Shown here: positions 1-7,708 of the stretch, piece after piece
How the letters are laid out: the number at the start of each line of letters is the position of its first letter
Numbering within the stretch: the first letter of the stretch is position 1
Assembly (NCBI RefSeq): GCF_039548895.1
Contig: NZ_JBCLVG010000001.1
DNA: 64,000 nt
Source: Orlajensenia stereocauli
GTDB taxonomy: Bacteria > Actinomycetota > Actinomycetes > Actinomycetales > Microbacteriaceae
Reading direction: 5' to 3' (one strand)
Program-made: the position numbers and the translations under genes
The notes under the pieces: generated by a model
The model's database searches: none
What the model was told of the DNA's origin: nothing
What the model saw: the letters and a program-made list of their open reading frames with translations, nothing else

Positions 1-591
1 CAGGATGATGAAGACGGCGAGCAGGGCGACGCCGAGCAGGATCCCGTCGATGCCGGAGAAGGCGCCGGCGAGATCCGTGGTGAAGCCGGCCGGTCCGGTG
101 ACGGATGCCGTGAGCCCATCGACGGCGGTCTCGGCGATGCGCTCCCGCATCTCCCCCACGACGTCCTTCGTCTCGGCGGACGCGTCGACCTGCACGAACA
201 GTTCGGCGGCCTCGCCGTCGTCGGAGACCACGGCGGGCGAGACGCCGTCGTCGATGACGCCGTCGATCCCCTGGAAGTACTCGGCGTCGGCGTCGATGGC
301 CGAGTCATCCGCATCCGTCAACCCGCCATCGCGCTGGTAGACGACGATCGCCGGGATCACGTCACCGTCGCGGAAGCCCTCCTGCAGCTCCTGCACCTGC
401 GTGGCCTCCGAGTCGGCCGGGAGGAACTGGGACTGGTCGTTCTCGACGACGCTGCTCAGTGAACCGAATGAGGCGCCGCCGGCACCGAACAGTCCGAACC
501 AGACGAGGATCAGGACGGTCGGGAGGGTGACCCTCAGCCAGACCGGCACACGGGAGGACGACGGTGCTGCGGGTTTCTTGGAGGTGCTCAC
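1..591 (-). CDS. MMPL family transporter, N-terminal part (runs off left edge)
   Basis: The 197 visible codons are the N-terminus of an MMPL/RND-superfamily membrane exporter. A short basic tail is followed by one membrane segment (about residues 17-38), then a long extracytoplasmic loop that opens with SSVVENDQSQFLP (46-58), a stretch typical of the family. The second membrane segment begins at the window edge (GIDGILLGVALLAVFII). Family members use the proton motive force to export lipids, glycolipids or drugs; the substrate cannot be told here. GTG at 591 is the chosen start because the family N-terminus begins there. A -10-like TATATT lies at 632-637 and a perfect palindrome at 600-614, so the gene probably has its own repressor-controlled promoter rather than relying on sigR-rsrA upstream. 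No regulator gene is visible; it may lie beyond the edge. Confidence 0.85.
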   Translation of the reverse strand, partial: MSTSKKPAAPSSSRVPVWLRVTLPTVLILVWFGLFGAGGASFGSLSSVVENDQSQFLPADSEATQVQELQEGFRDGDVIPAIVVYQRDGGLTDADDSAIDADAEYFQGIDGVIDDGVSPAVVSDDGEAAELFVQVDASAETKDVVGEMRERIAETAVDGLTASVTGPAGFTTDLAGAFSGIDGILLGVALLAVFIIL

Positions 592-599
592 CCGCCAAT

Positions 600-614
600 G
601 CTAACCGAGTTAGC
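600..614 (-). promoter_or_regulatory. Palindromic operator in front of the MMPL gene
   Basis: GCTAAC-CGA-GTTAGC is a perfect inverted repeat with 6-bp arms and a 3-bp centre. It ends 9 nt before the GTG start at 591. A TATATT hexamer (632-637, minus strand) lies just upstream, which would put the operator at about +12 to +26 of the transcript. Such sites in front of exporter genes are usually bound by TetR-family repressors. The binding protein is inferred, not seen. Confidence 0.6.
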
Positions 615-677
615 TTCTCTGTGACGAAACGAATATACGCTGGGTGGCGTCGACGACAGAGCCGACGCGTGACCCGT

Positions 678-920
678 CTAGTGCGTGGCCTGCAGCGAGC
701 GCAGGCTCGCGAGGACCTGGGCGCGCAGCTCCTCGGGAGCCGCCTCCTTGCAGGCACGCTGCACGGCCTCGGTCAGCACGCGTCCGACGTGGTGCTCCGA
801 CGTGCAGTCGGGGCAGTTCGCCAAGTGGTCGCGGATGTCCTGCGCATCGGCGCTGCACAACTCGTTGTGCAGGTACTCCTCGAGTTCGGCCTTGGCCTTG
901 TCGCATCCACAGTCGGTCAT
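678..920 (-). CDS. rsrA: Zinc-binding redox-sensing anti-sigma factor, RsrA type
   Basis: An 80-residue cytoplasmic protein of the zinc-associated anti-sigma (ZAS) family, the partner of the ECF sigma factor encoded just upstream. The signature H32-x3-C36-x2-C39 is present, with further cysteines at 4, 6, 22 and 57. In Streptomyces RsrA and mycobacterial RshA, disulfide stress oxidises the zinc-site thiols, zinc is lost and the sigma factor is released. The ATG overlaps the sigR stop (ATGA, 917-920), so the two are translationally coupled and made together. The C-terminus is short, as in the family. Confidence 0.93.
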   Translation of the reverse strand: MTDCGCDKAKAELEEYLHNELCSADAQDIRDHLANCPDCTSEHHVGRVLTEAVQRACKEAAPEELRAQVLASLRSLQATH

Positions 921-1531
921 CTGCTGCTCCTGGTCTGGGCGGGGGGCGTCGTGCCGATGCCCTGCTCCGCCGCGTATTCGGCCAGTGATTCGCGAAGCAT
1001 TCGCCTGCCACGGTGCAGACGGCTCATCACTGTGCCGATCGGGGTCTTCATGATGTCGGCGATCTCCTGGTAGGCGAATCCCTCGACGTCAGCGAGGTAC
1101 ACAGCCAACCTGAAGTCCTCGGGGATGGCCTGGAGGGCATCCTTCACCGCGCTGTCCGGCAGGTGGTCGATCGCCTCGGCCTCGGCGGACCGGCTCGACA
1201 TGGCCGTCGTCGAGACGGCCCCGCCCAACTGCCAGTCCTCGAGCTCGTCGATCGTGCCCTGGTAGGGCTCGCGCTGCTTCTTGCGGTAGGTGTTGATGAA
1301 GGTGTTGGTGAGGATCCTGTAGAGCCACGCCTTGAGGTTCGTGCCCTGCTCGAACTGCGTGAAGGCGGCGAACGCCTTCACGAAGGTCTCCTGAACGAGA
1401 TCCGCGGCGTCAGCCGGGTTCTTGGTCATGCGCATGGCTGCTGCGTACAGCTGGTCCATGAAAGGCAGGGCCTGCTGTTCGAACAGTGTTCCGAGAGCGG
1501 GCTCGGATTCCTCGATTGGTTCCGGATTCAT
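917..1531 (-). CDS. sigR: ECF sigma factor of the SigR/SigH thiol-oxidative stress family
   Basis: The product directs RNA polymerase to thiol-redox genes such as thioredoxin and mycothiol metabolism genes. Region 2 (DLVQETFVKAF) and region 4 with its helix-turn-helix (YQEIADIMKTPIGTVMSRLH) are intact. The annotated ATG at 1531 gives 204 residues and matches the usual start of the family (MNPEPIEES...). The frame stays open upstream to ATG 1639, which has a good Shine-Dalgarno (GGAG at 1649-1652, 9 nt away) and would add 36 residues. A SigR-type promoter at 1668-1693 would make exactly that longer transcript. Both isoforms are therefore plausible, as known for SigR and SigR' in Streptomyces. 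The gene is coupled to rsrA downstream. Confidence 0.93.
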   Translation of the reverse strand: MNPEPIEESEPALGTLFEQQALPFMDQLYAAAMRMTKNPADAADLVQETFVKAFAAFTQFEQGTNLKAWLYRILTNTFINTYRKKQREPYQGTIDELEDWQLGGAVSTTAMSSRSAEAEAIDHLPDSAVKDALQAIPEDFRLAVYLADVEGFAYQEIADIMKTPIGTVMSRLHRGRRMLRESLAEYAAEQGIGTTPPAQTRSSR

Positions 1532-1667
1532 CACCGGCCATCCTAGATGCTGACGCTCGGTGAGGGTCGACGGTGAGACTGATGCGACTGTCGCCGTATC
1601 GCGCTCGAGCACGCCTGTCACACTCACTGATGCCTCCATCCGTCGTTTCTCCACCGACTATCGTGAT

Positions 1668-1693
1668 AACCGATGCTCATCTCGCGATATTCC
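1668..1693 (-). promoter_or_regulatory. SigR-type autoregulatory promoter of sigR
   Basis: On the minus strand GGAAT (1689-1693) is followed by exactly 18 bp and then GTT (1668-1670), matching the published SigR/SigH promoter consensus GGAAT-N18-GTT. Transcription would start near 1660, giving a leader of about 20 nt before ATG 1639, the start of the extended SigR form. The -35 element lies inside the first codons of the divergent aroA gene. Positive autoregulation is inferred from the match. Confidence 0.75.
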
Positions 1694-3100
1694 GCACCGG
1701 ACTTCAATCCCTACGGCGATGAAAGCCCCGACGATCCCGACGTGCTCTGGGTCGCGCCCGTGGCGACCGCCGGGGTGCGCTCCGTCGTCGCCCTGCCGGG
1801 GTCCAAGTCGCTGACCAACCGCGAGCTCGTCCTGTCCGCGCTGGCGGACGCTCCGTCCCGCCTGCGCGCTCCCCTGCACTCCCGCGACACGGCCCTGATG
1901 ATCGAGGCCCTGCGGTCTCTGGGCGTGAGCATCGAGGAGACGGCGGGAAGCAGCGGCTTCGGCCCCGACCTGGTCATCACGCCCGCCGACGAGCTCACCG
2001 GATCCACCACAATCGACTGCGGCCTCGCAGGCACGGTCATGCGCTTCCTGCCGCCCGTCGCCGGCCTCGCCCTCGGTCCGACCACCTTCGACGGCGACGA
2101 GGGCGCACGCCGCAGGCCCATGGCCACGACCATCTCGTCACTCCGCGACCTCGGCGTCGACATCAATGACGACTCCCGCGCCGCCCTGCCTTTCACGGTG
2201 CACGGCAGTGGCAGCGTCGCGGGCGGTGCGATCACGATCGACGCGACCCTCACCAGCCAGTTCGTCTCCGGCCTGCTCCTGGCGGCCGCCCGCTTCGAGA
2301 GCGGCCTCGACCTGCGCCACGACGGCGAGCGCCTCCCCAGCCAGCCGCACATCGAGATGACGGTCGCCACCCTGGCCCGGCGCGGCGTCGTGGTGCGCCA
2401 GCCCGAGGTCGGGCACTGGATCGTCGCCCCCGGCTCCATCGCGGGCGCGGATGTCGCCATCGAACCCGACCTCTCGAACGCCGCGCCGTTCCTCGCCGCC
2501 GCCCTCGTCACCGGAGGAAGCGTCACCATCCCGGGCTGGCCTGCCGAGACGACGCAGGTCGGCAACGACCTGCTCGACCTCCTGCCGCTGTTCGGGGCGA
2601 CCGTGAAGCGCGACGGGGACACGGTCACGGTCAGCGGTGGCGACGGCATCCGGGGCGTCACCCTCGACCTGTCGACGGGCGGCGAGCTGGTCCCGAACCT
2701 GGTGGCCCTGGCAGCGCTCGCCGACGGGCCGAGCGAGTTCACGGGCATCGGCCACATCCGCCACCACGAGACCGACCGTCTCGCCGCCCTGGCCGCCGAG
2801 ATCAACGGCCTCGGCGGACGGGTCACCGAGCTGGAGGACGGCCTGCGCATCGAGCCGGCTCCTCTGCACGGTGGCGTCTGGAAGAGCTATGCCGACCACC
2901 GCATGGCCACGACGGGCGCCATCATCGGCCTCGCGGTTCCCGGGGTCGAGATCCACGACATCGCCACGACGGCGAAGACCCTCCCCCAGTTCCCACAGCT
3001 CTGGCACGCGATGCTCGGCACCGGTGCGACCTCAGCAGCATCGACGACGACGGACACGACCATCGACCTCCCGCAGCTCGGGACGGGTTCCCCGGCATGA
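1673..3100 (+). CDS. aroA: 3-phosphoshikimate 1-carboxyvinyltransferase (EPSP synthase)
   Basis: This shikimate pathway enzyme joins shikimate-3-phosphate and phosphoenolpyruvate in the cytoplasm. The 475 residues contain the substrate loop LPGSKSLTNR (41-50, Lys45), the DCGLAGTVMRF motif and the GDEGARRRPM segment, all typical. ATG 1673 is used because the N-terminal SRYSAPDFNPYGD stretch is, from memory, conserved in this family of bacteria. No Shine-Dalgarno is visible, but TATCGT at 1659-1664 suggests a leaderless transcript. The gene is divergent from sigR with overlapping promoter regions. Its stop overlaps the rsgA start (ATGA), so aroA and rsgA are coupled. The same aroA-rsgA order beside sigH occurs in mycobacteria. 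Confidence 0.95.
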   Translation: MLISRYSAPDFNPYGDESPDDPDVLWVAPVATAGVRSVVALPGSKSLTNRELVLSALADAPSRLRAPLHSRDTALMIEALRSLGVSIEETAGSSGFGPDLVITPADELTGSTTIDCGLAGTVMRFLPPVAGLALGPTTFDGDEGARRRPMATTISSLRDLGVDINDDSRAALPFTVHGSGSVAGGAITIDATLTSQFVSGLLLAAARFESGLDLRHDGERLPSQPHIEMTVATLARRGVVVRQPEVGHWIVAPGSIAGADVAIEPDLSNAAPFLAAALVTGGSVTIPGWPAETTQVGNDLLDLLPLFGATVKRDGDTVTVSGGDGIRGVTLDLSTGGELVPNLVALAALADGPSEFTGIGHIRHHETDRLAALAAEINGLGGRVTELEDGLRIEPAPLHGGVWKSYADHRMATTGAIIGLAVPGVEIHDIATTAKTLPQFPQLWHAMLGTGATSAASTTTDTTIDLPQLGTGSPA

Positions 3101-4149
3101 GCTGGTGGGAGTCCGACGACGACGAGGACGAGCCGGAGTTCGACGAGGCCGACATCAGGGTCCGTCCGAATCCCAAGGCGAATCGTCCGCGCACGAAGAC
3201 CAGGCCCGCCTACACGCAGGCCATCACCGCCCGCGTGCTCGGAGTCGACCGCGGGCGCTACACGGTGCTCGTCGACGAGAACCTCGAGACCGAGCACGAG
3301 GTCACGGCGGCCCGTGCCCGCGAACTGCGCAAGCAGCCCGTCGTCAACGGCGACCGCGTCGACATCGTCGGCGACTCGACCGGTGACGACGGCACCCTCG
3401 CCCGTATCGTGCGCATCCAGCCGCGCACCACGCTGCTGCGTCGCAGTGCAGACGACACCGACGCCATCGAGCGCGTGGTCGTCGCCAACGCCGACCAGAT
3501 GCTCATCGTGGTGGCCGCTGCCAATCCGGAGCCGCGTGTGCGGCTCGTCGACCGCTACCTCGTGGCCGCCTACGATGCCGGCATCCGCCCGATGCTCGTC
3601 GTGACGAAGACCGACCTCGCCGACCCGTCCGAGTTCCTCGCGAACTTCGCCGGCCTCGGCCTCACCGTCTTCACGAGCCGCAGCGACGACATCCCCCTCG
3701 ACATCATCACGGCCGACCTCATCGGACACGAGACCGTGTTCGTCGGCCACTCCGGGGTCGGGAAGTCCACGCTCGTCAACGCCCTGGTGCCCGACGCGAA
3801 CAGGGCGACGGGAGTCGTGAACACCGTCACGGGTCGCGGCAGGCACACCTCGTCGTCGACGGTGTCGCTGCGCATCGACGTTCCGGCCGGCCGCGGCTGG
3901 GCCATCGACACCCCGGGCGTGCGTTCCTTCGGCCTGGGGCACGTCGACACGGCGAACATCCTCAAGTCGTTTACCGACCTCGACGCCATCGCCCAGCGCT
4001 GCCCGCGCGGCTGCACGCACCTCCCCGACGCTCCGGACTGCGCCATCAACGAGGCTGTGGCAGCAGGAGAGCTCGGCGAGCAGGGTGTCGCCCGCCTCGA
4101 CTCCCTGCAGCGCCTGCTCACGACGTTCTCGGAGCGGCCGACGTTCTGA
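3097..4149 (+). CDS. rsgA: Ribosome small subunit-dependent GTPase RsgA
   Basis: A 350-residue circularly permuted GTPase that helps late maturation of the 30S subunit. An OB-fold region (about 35-110) precedes the GTPase motifs in permuted order: G4 (TKTD), then the P-loop GHSGVGKSTL, then G3 (DTPG). The C-terminal zinc motif CPRGCTHLPDAPDC is present. The acidic head (ESDDDEDEPEFDEAD) is longer than in proteobacterial RsgA but usual in actinobacteria. The start overlaps the aroA stop by 4 nt. Confidence 0.95.
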   Translation: MSWWESDDDEDEPEFDEADIRVRPNPKANRPRTKTRPAYTQAITARVLGVDRGRYTVLVDENLETEHEVTAARARELRKQPVVNGDRVDIVGDSTGDDGTLARIVRIQPRTTLLRRSADDTDAIERVVVANADQMLIVVAAANPEPRVRLVDRYLVAAYDAGIRPMLVVTKTDLADPSEFLANFAGLGLTVFTSRSDDIPLDIITADLIGHETVFVGHSGVGKSTLVNALVPDANRATGVVNTVTGRGRHTSSSTVSLRIDVPAGRGWAIDTPGVRSFGLGHVDTANILKSFTDLDAIAQRCPRGCTHLPDAPDCAINEAVAAGELGEQGVARLDSLQRLLTTFSERPTF

Positions 4150-4179
4150 CCCGTCGCTCCCGTGCGGGAGGATGGAGGG

Positions 4180-4656
4180 ATGACCGAGACGTTCCGCCTG
4201 CAGACCGGCGACACCGCGCCCGCCTTCACCCTCCTCGACCAGGACGGCTCGCCCGTCTCCCTCGCCGACTACACGGGGCGCCGGGTCATCGTGTACTTCT
4301 ACCCCGAGGCGATGACCCCCGGATGCACCACCCAGGCGTGCGACTTCCGCGACAACCTCGGGTCGCTGGCCAGCGCCGGGTACCAGGTGCTCGGGATCTC
4401 GAAGGACGCCGTCGCCAAGCTCAAGATGTTCCAGGAGGAGGACTCCATCTCCTTCCCCCTGCTCTCGGATGAGGATCTCGCGGTGCACGTCGCCTACGGA
4501 ACGTGGGGCGAGAAGAACTCCTACGGCCGGATCGTCACCGGGACGCTGCGCTCGACCTTCGTGATCGACGAGGCCGGCGTCATCAGCCACGCCCTGTACA
4601 ACGTCAAGGCGACAGGGCACATCTCGATGCTGCGCCGGAAGCTCGGCATCGACTGA
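4180..4656 (+). CDS. bcp: Thioredoxin-dependent thiol peroxidase, Bcp/PrxQ type
   Basis: A 158-residue peroxiredoxin that reduces peroxides with electrons from thioredoxin. The TPGCTTQACDFRD motif holds the peroxidatic Cys49 and resolving Cys54 typical of the PrxQ/Bcp group. ATG 4180 is chosen over an in-frame ATG at 4162 because GGAGG stands directly before it and the family N-terminus begins here. It lies 30 nt after rsgA and may share its transcript. As a thiol-dependent enzyme it fits the redox theme of the neighbouring sigR-rsrA. Confidence 0.95.
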   Translation: MTETFRLQTGDTAPAFTLLDQDGSPVSLADYTGRRVIVYFYPEAMTPGCTTQACDFRDNLGSLASAGYQVLGISKDAVAKLKMFQEEDSISFPLLSDEDLAVHVAYGTWGEKNSYGRIVTGTLRSTFVIDEAGVISHALYNVKATGHISMLRRKLGID

Positions 4657-4719
4657 TCTCGGGCGAGCCTCGCGATTCCCTCGATGCCGAGGTCGATGTT
4701 CTCGCTACGCTGGGGACAA

Positions 4720-4741
4720 GTCGACGCAGCGGAGCGTCGAC
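4720..4741. repeat. Perfect inverted repeat upstream of the small lipoprotein gene
   Basis: GTCGACGC and GCGTCGAC form 8-bp arms around AGCGGA. It lies between bcp and the lipoprotein gene, 46 nt before the latter's ATG. No T-run follows, so a classical terminator is unlikely; an operator or an mRNA hairpin is possible. Confidence 0.4.
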
Positions 4742-4787
4742 CTCGAGAGGAATGCTCGATCGCCATGGCTCATGGGAGACACCTGAG

Positions 4788-5213
4788 ATGAAACGACACG
4801 TCATCGCCACCACCGGCGCAGCACTCCTGCTCATCCTCCTGACCGGGTGTACGCCGAGCGGCACGCCGGTGGAGAACTTCGCCGGCGTCCCCGACGACAT
4901 CACGACCTCCGAGAAGATCCCGGTCGACACCGACGGCGCACCCCAGGCGTTCTACCTGAACGACGGCGGGGAGCTCGCCGTCATCCTGTGGGGCAGTTCC
5001 ACCTGCCCGTACATCGGCACTGAGATCTCGGTCCTGAAGACGGCGGACGAGGGCAACGAGGTGGAGGTCGCCGTCGCCCCGCTCCCCGACCAGCCGTGCA
5101 CCATGGACCTCGTTCCGCACACCACGGTGTTCTGGACCCCGACCAAGACGACGACGACCAAGCCGCTCATCGTGCATGTGCTCGACTCCGTCATCGAGGT
5201 GCCGGTCAAGTAG
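4788..5213 (+). CDS. Small predicted lipoprotein
   Basis: A 141-residue protein with a lipoprotein signal: a basic start (MKRH), a hydrophobic stretch and the lipobox LLTGC ending at Cys19, where it would be cut and lipidated. The mature part has two cysteines (SSTCPY and PCTMD) that could form a disulfide outside the membrane. There is no family I can name; similar short lipoproteins are common in Microbacteriaceae. ATG 4788 is the only start that gives a complete signal peptide. It is convergent with the membrane protein gene at 5238. Confidence 0.75.
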   Translation: MKRHVIATTGAALLLILLTGCTPSGTPVENFAGVPDDITTSEKIPVDTDGAPQAFYLNDGGELAVILWGSSTCPYIGTEISVLKTADEGNEVEVAVAPLPDQPCTMDLVPHTTVFWTPTKTTTTKPLIVHVLDSVIEVPVK

Positions 5214-5237
5214 CCGGCGCGCGGACCTCGCCCGGGC

Positions 5238-5690
5238 TCAAGAGGCCGGTCGCTCCAGTTCGTGCGTGAATGCCACGCGGACGCCGGGCACGAGCAGCAG
5301 CACGATGACGGCGAGGGACGGTACCAGCAGGGCCCAGCCGATGTCGGGTCGGGCGTAGAGGCCCTGGAAGCAGCCGACCGCGACGGCGATCTGCAGGACC
5401 TGCCAGGTGACGGCCGCCCCGCGGATCCACGGCCTGTCCCGCGCTGCTCCGATGGCCATGGCCGTCACGAAGACGGCCGCGATGACGACGATGACGAAGA
5501 TGGCGACGGCGCTCGCCACAGAGGCCGGCTCGGCCGTCACCAGCTCGAGCAGGAACCACACGGCGACCCCGATGACGAGGGCGGCCTCCGCGAACAGGAT
5601 CACGCGGAGAACCGCGATCAGAGGCCCGTTACGAACCGGAGCAGTGGGGGAATCCTCAGGTTCTGACCCCCGAACAGGACGGGCATTCAC
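5238..5690 (-). CDS. Small four-helix membrane protein of unknown function
   Basis: A 150-residue protein with a polar N-terminal tail (about 25 residues) and four predicted membrane helices (about 25-49, 60-85, 95-110, 116-136). No enzymatic motif is recognised. Codon use is like the neighbours. It is divergent from whiB1 and convergent with the lipoprotein gene, so it is its own transcription unit. GATAAC just before the ATG could be a -10 element of a leaderless message. Confidence 0.65.
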   Translation of the reverse strand: MNARPVRGSEPEDSPTAPVRNGPLIAVLRVILFAEAALVIGVAVWFLLELVTAEPASVASAVAIFVIVVIAAVFVTAMAIGAARDRPWIRGAAVTWQVLQIAVAVGCFQGLYARPDIGWALLVPSLAVIVLLLVPGVRVAFTHELERPAS

Positions 5691-5876
5691 AGGGTTATCC
5701 CATTCAAAACTATTGATCCGATTCTTTTACTATGCGACCATATTCGAGGTCAAGTTTTGCTCACAGGGTCGTGAGCTGTTCACTCCTGAGTTTACTTCCT
5801 GCAACTTGACCTCCACCCCCCGTTGCATTCTGAGGCCATACGGCCATGCACCCCCGCAATACAAAGGAGCACCCCC
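5691..5876. promoter_or_regulatory. A+T-richer divergent control region of whiB1
   Basis: This 186-bp stretch is clearly richer in A+T than the genes around it. CTCAC-N6-GTGAG (5760-5775) is an inverted repeat, and GTGA-N5-TCAC (5771-5783) overlaps its right half. Mycobacterial whiB1 is known to be controlled by a CRP protein, but the half-site spacing here does not match the CRP consensus exactly, so the regulator is left open. A strong ribosome binding site AAAGGAG precedes the whiB1 ATG. Confidence 0.45.
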
Positions 5877-6125
5877 ATGGATTGGCGCGACAAGGCCGCC
5901 TGCCTCACCGCAGACCCCGAGCTGTTCTTCCCGGTCGGCAACACCGGCCCCGCAGTCGACCAGATCGAGAAGGCCAAGACCGTCTGCTCGCGCTGCAACG
6001 TCACCGAGATCTGCCTGCAGTACGCCCTCGAGACCGGTCAGGACTCGGGCGTCTGGGGAGGCCTCAGCGAAGACGAGCGCCGTGCCCTCAAGCGCCGCGC
6101 CGCTCGCGCCCGTCGCGCCTCCTAG
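5877..6125 (+). CDS. whiB1: WhiB1-type iron-sulfur transcription factor
   Basis: An 82-residue Wbl protein. Four cysteines (CLTADPE..., CSRCNVTEIC) bind a [4Fe-4S] cluster, the GVWGG turn follows, and a basic C-terminus (RRALKRRAARARR) contacts DNA. MDWRDKAAC and PELFFPVGNTGPA are characteristic of the WhiB1/WblE subgroup, which senses nitric oxide and pairs with the primary sigma factor in mycobacteria, where it is essential. ATG 5877 has an excellent Shine-Dalgarno. It faces pdtaS across a bidirectional terminator; the same pair is neighbours in M. tuberculosis. Confidence 0.95.
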   Translation: MDWRDKAACLTADPELFFPVGNTGPAVDQIEKAKTVCSRCNVTEICLQYALETGQDSGVWGGLSEDERRALKRRAARARRAS

Positions 6126-6139
6126 CTCCGATCAGAGCA

Positions 6140-6181
6140 CAGCAGAACGCGCCCTCGTCCGCGAGGGCGCGTTCTGCTGTC
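6140..6181. terminator. Bidirectional hairpin between whiB1 and pdtaS
   Basis: A perfect 19-bp stem (6140-6158 with 6163-6181) and a TCCG loop lie in the 66-bp gap between two convergent genes. No long T-run follows on either side, as is common for terminators in high-GC actinobacteria. Confidence 0.85.
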
Positions 6182-6191
6182 ACCTCCGCTG

Positions 6192-7685
6192 CTACGGCTT
6201 GGTCAGCCAGCGCAACGGGATGTCGATGGTGACCTCGGTCCCGCTGCCGAGCACGGTGTGCCAGTCGATGGTCCCGCTCAGTTCACCCTGGATGAGCGTG
6301 CGCACGATCTGGGTGCCGAGGCCGGATCCCACCTTGCCCTCCGGCAAGCCGGAGCCCGTGTCGCGCACCTTGACGCTCAGGGTGTCGTCGGTGCGCGACG
6401 CGATGATCTCGACGTCGCCCTCGCGCCCGGCGAGGCCGTGCTCGACGGCGTTCGTCACGAGCTCGGTGAGCGCCAGGGCCAACGGCGTCGCGTACTCGCT
6501 CGGCAGCACGCCGAAGCTGCCTGAGGACTTCGGATGCACCGTCGTGTTGTGGGCCGAGGCGACCTCGGCGATGAGCAGCAGCACCCGATCGAACACGGCG
6601 TCGAAATCCACGCTCTGAGCGAGGCCCTCCGACAGGGTGTCGTGCACCACGGCGATGGCGGCGACACGGCGCATGGCCTGGGTGAGGGCTTCGCGCGCCT
6701 CGTCGGAATGAGTGCGCCGCGCCTGGATGCGCAGCAGCGAGGCCACGGTCTGCAGGTTGTTCTTCACCCTGTGGTGGATCTCGCGGATCGTCGCGTCCTT
6801 CGTGATGAGCTCACGTTCCTGGTGACGCAGCTCGGTCACGTCGCGGCTCAGGATGATGGCGCCGATCCGCTCTCCCCTGTTGCGGATCGGGATGGCGCGC
6901 AGCGACACCGTGACTCCGCGCGCCTCGATGTCGGTGCGCCACGGCGCCCGGCCCGTGACGACGAGCGGGAGCGACTCGTCAGCGACGAGGGATCCGCTCA
7001 GCACCCGGGTGGTCACCTCGGCGAGGGACTCGCCCTCCAGCTCGTCGGCGAAGCCCATGCGGTTGAACGCCGAGAGGGCGTTGGGACTGGCGAAGGTGGT
7101 CGTGCCGTCGACGTCGAGGCAGATCAGGCCGTCCGAGGCTCGAGGAGCACCACGGCGTGGACCGGTCGGAGCGCCCAGATCGGGGAAGTCGCCCGAGGCG
7201 ATCATCGCCGACAGGTCGTTGGCGCACTCGTTGAAGGTGAGCTCCTGGCGACTCGGAGTGCGCGTCTCGCTCAGGTTGGTGTGCCTGGTGAGCACGGCGA
7301 TCGGCTCGTCGGTGATGCTCGATCCCGTCGGCGAGAGTCTGCGCATCACGGGCACCGCGCGCACCCGCGTCGGCGTCTCCTCGTACCAGGCAGGGGTCGA
7401 CGAGTCGACGATGCGGGCGGTCTCGAAGGCCTCGGTGACCTGGGCCACCCACTCCTGACGGATCTCCTGCCCGACGAAGTCGCGATAGAAGAGGGTCGCT
7501 GCACTCGACGGACGCGCATGGGCCACCGCGACGAAGCTTCCGGCCGCCGTCGGCACCCAGACCACGAGGTCGGCGAACGCGAGGTCGGCGATCAGCTGAC
7601 CGTCGGCCACGAGCATGTGCAGCCAATCCACGTCGGCCTGGCTGCCGCGCCCCTGCGCGAGTACGAGATCACTGAGCGTCGACAC
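6192..7685 (-). CDS. pdtaS: PdtaS-type cytoplasmic sensor histidine kinase
   Basis: A 497-residue soluble kinase. An N-terminal GAF-like sensor (about 20-165), a PAS domain (about 183-285), an HWE/HisKA_2 dimerisation domain with EIHHRVKNNLQ (His304) and a HATPase_c domain (LTELVTNAVEHG, DTGSGLP) are in the order of mycobacterial PdtaS. In mycobacteria PdtaS phosphorylates PdtaR, an antiterminator-type RNA-binding response regulator; no pdtaR lies in this window. The GTG start at 7685 is preceded by TACGCT and 6 nt, suggesting leaderless translation. The gene is downstream of the SAF/CpaE pair (23-nt gap). Confidence 0.93.
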   Translation of the reverse strand: MSTLSDLVLAQGRGSQADVDWLHMLVADGQLIADLAFADLVVWVPTAAGSFVAVAHARPSSAATLFYRDFVGQEIRQEWVAQVTEAFETARIVDSSTPAWYEETPTRVRAVPVMRRLSPTGSSITDEPIAVLTRHTNLSETRTPSRQELTFNECANDLSAMIASGDFPDLGAPTGPRRGAPRASDGLICLDVDGTTTFASPNALSAFNRMGFADELEGESLAEVTTRVLSGSLVADESLPLVVTGRAPWRTDIEARGVTVSLRAIPIRNRGERIGAIILSRDVTELRHQERELITKDATIREIHHRVKNNLQTVASLLRIQARRTHSDEAREALTQAMRRVAAIAVVHDTLSEGLAQSVDFDAVFDRVLLLIAEVASAHNTTVHPKSSGSFGVLPSEYATPLALALTELVTNAVEHGLAGREGDVEIIASRTDDTLSVKVRDTGSGLPEGKVGSGLGTQIVRTLIQGELSGTIDWHTVLGSGTEVTIDIPLRWLTKP

Positions 7686-7708
7686 GTTTCCAGCGTAGCG
7701 GGGATGTC

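Noticed and set aside
5771..5783. CRP site upstream of whiB1
   Set aside because: GTG and CAC half-sites are 7 bp apart instead of 8, so the consensus TGTGA-N6-TCACA is not met.
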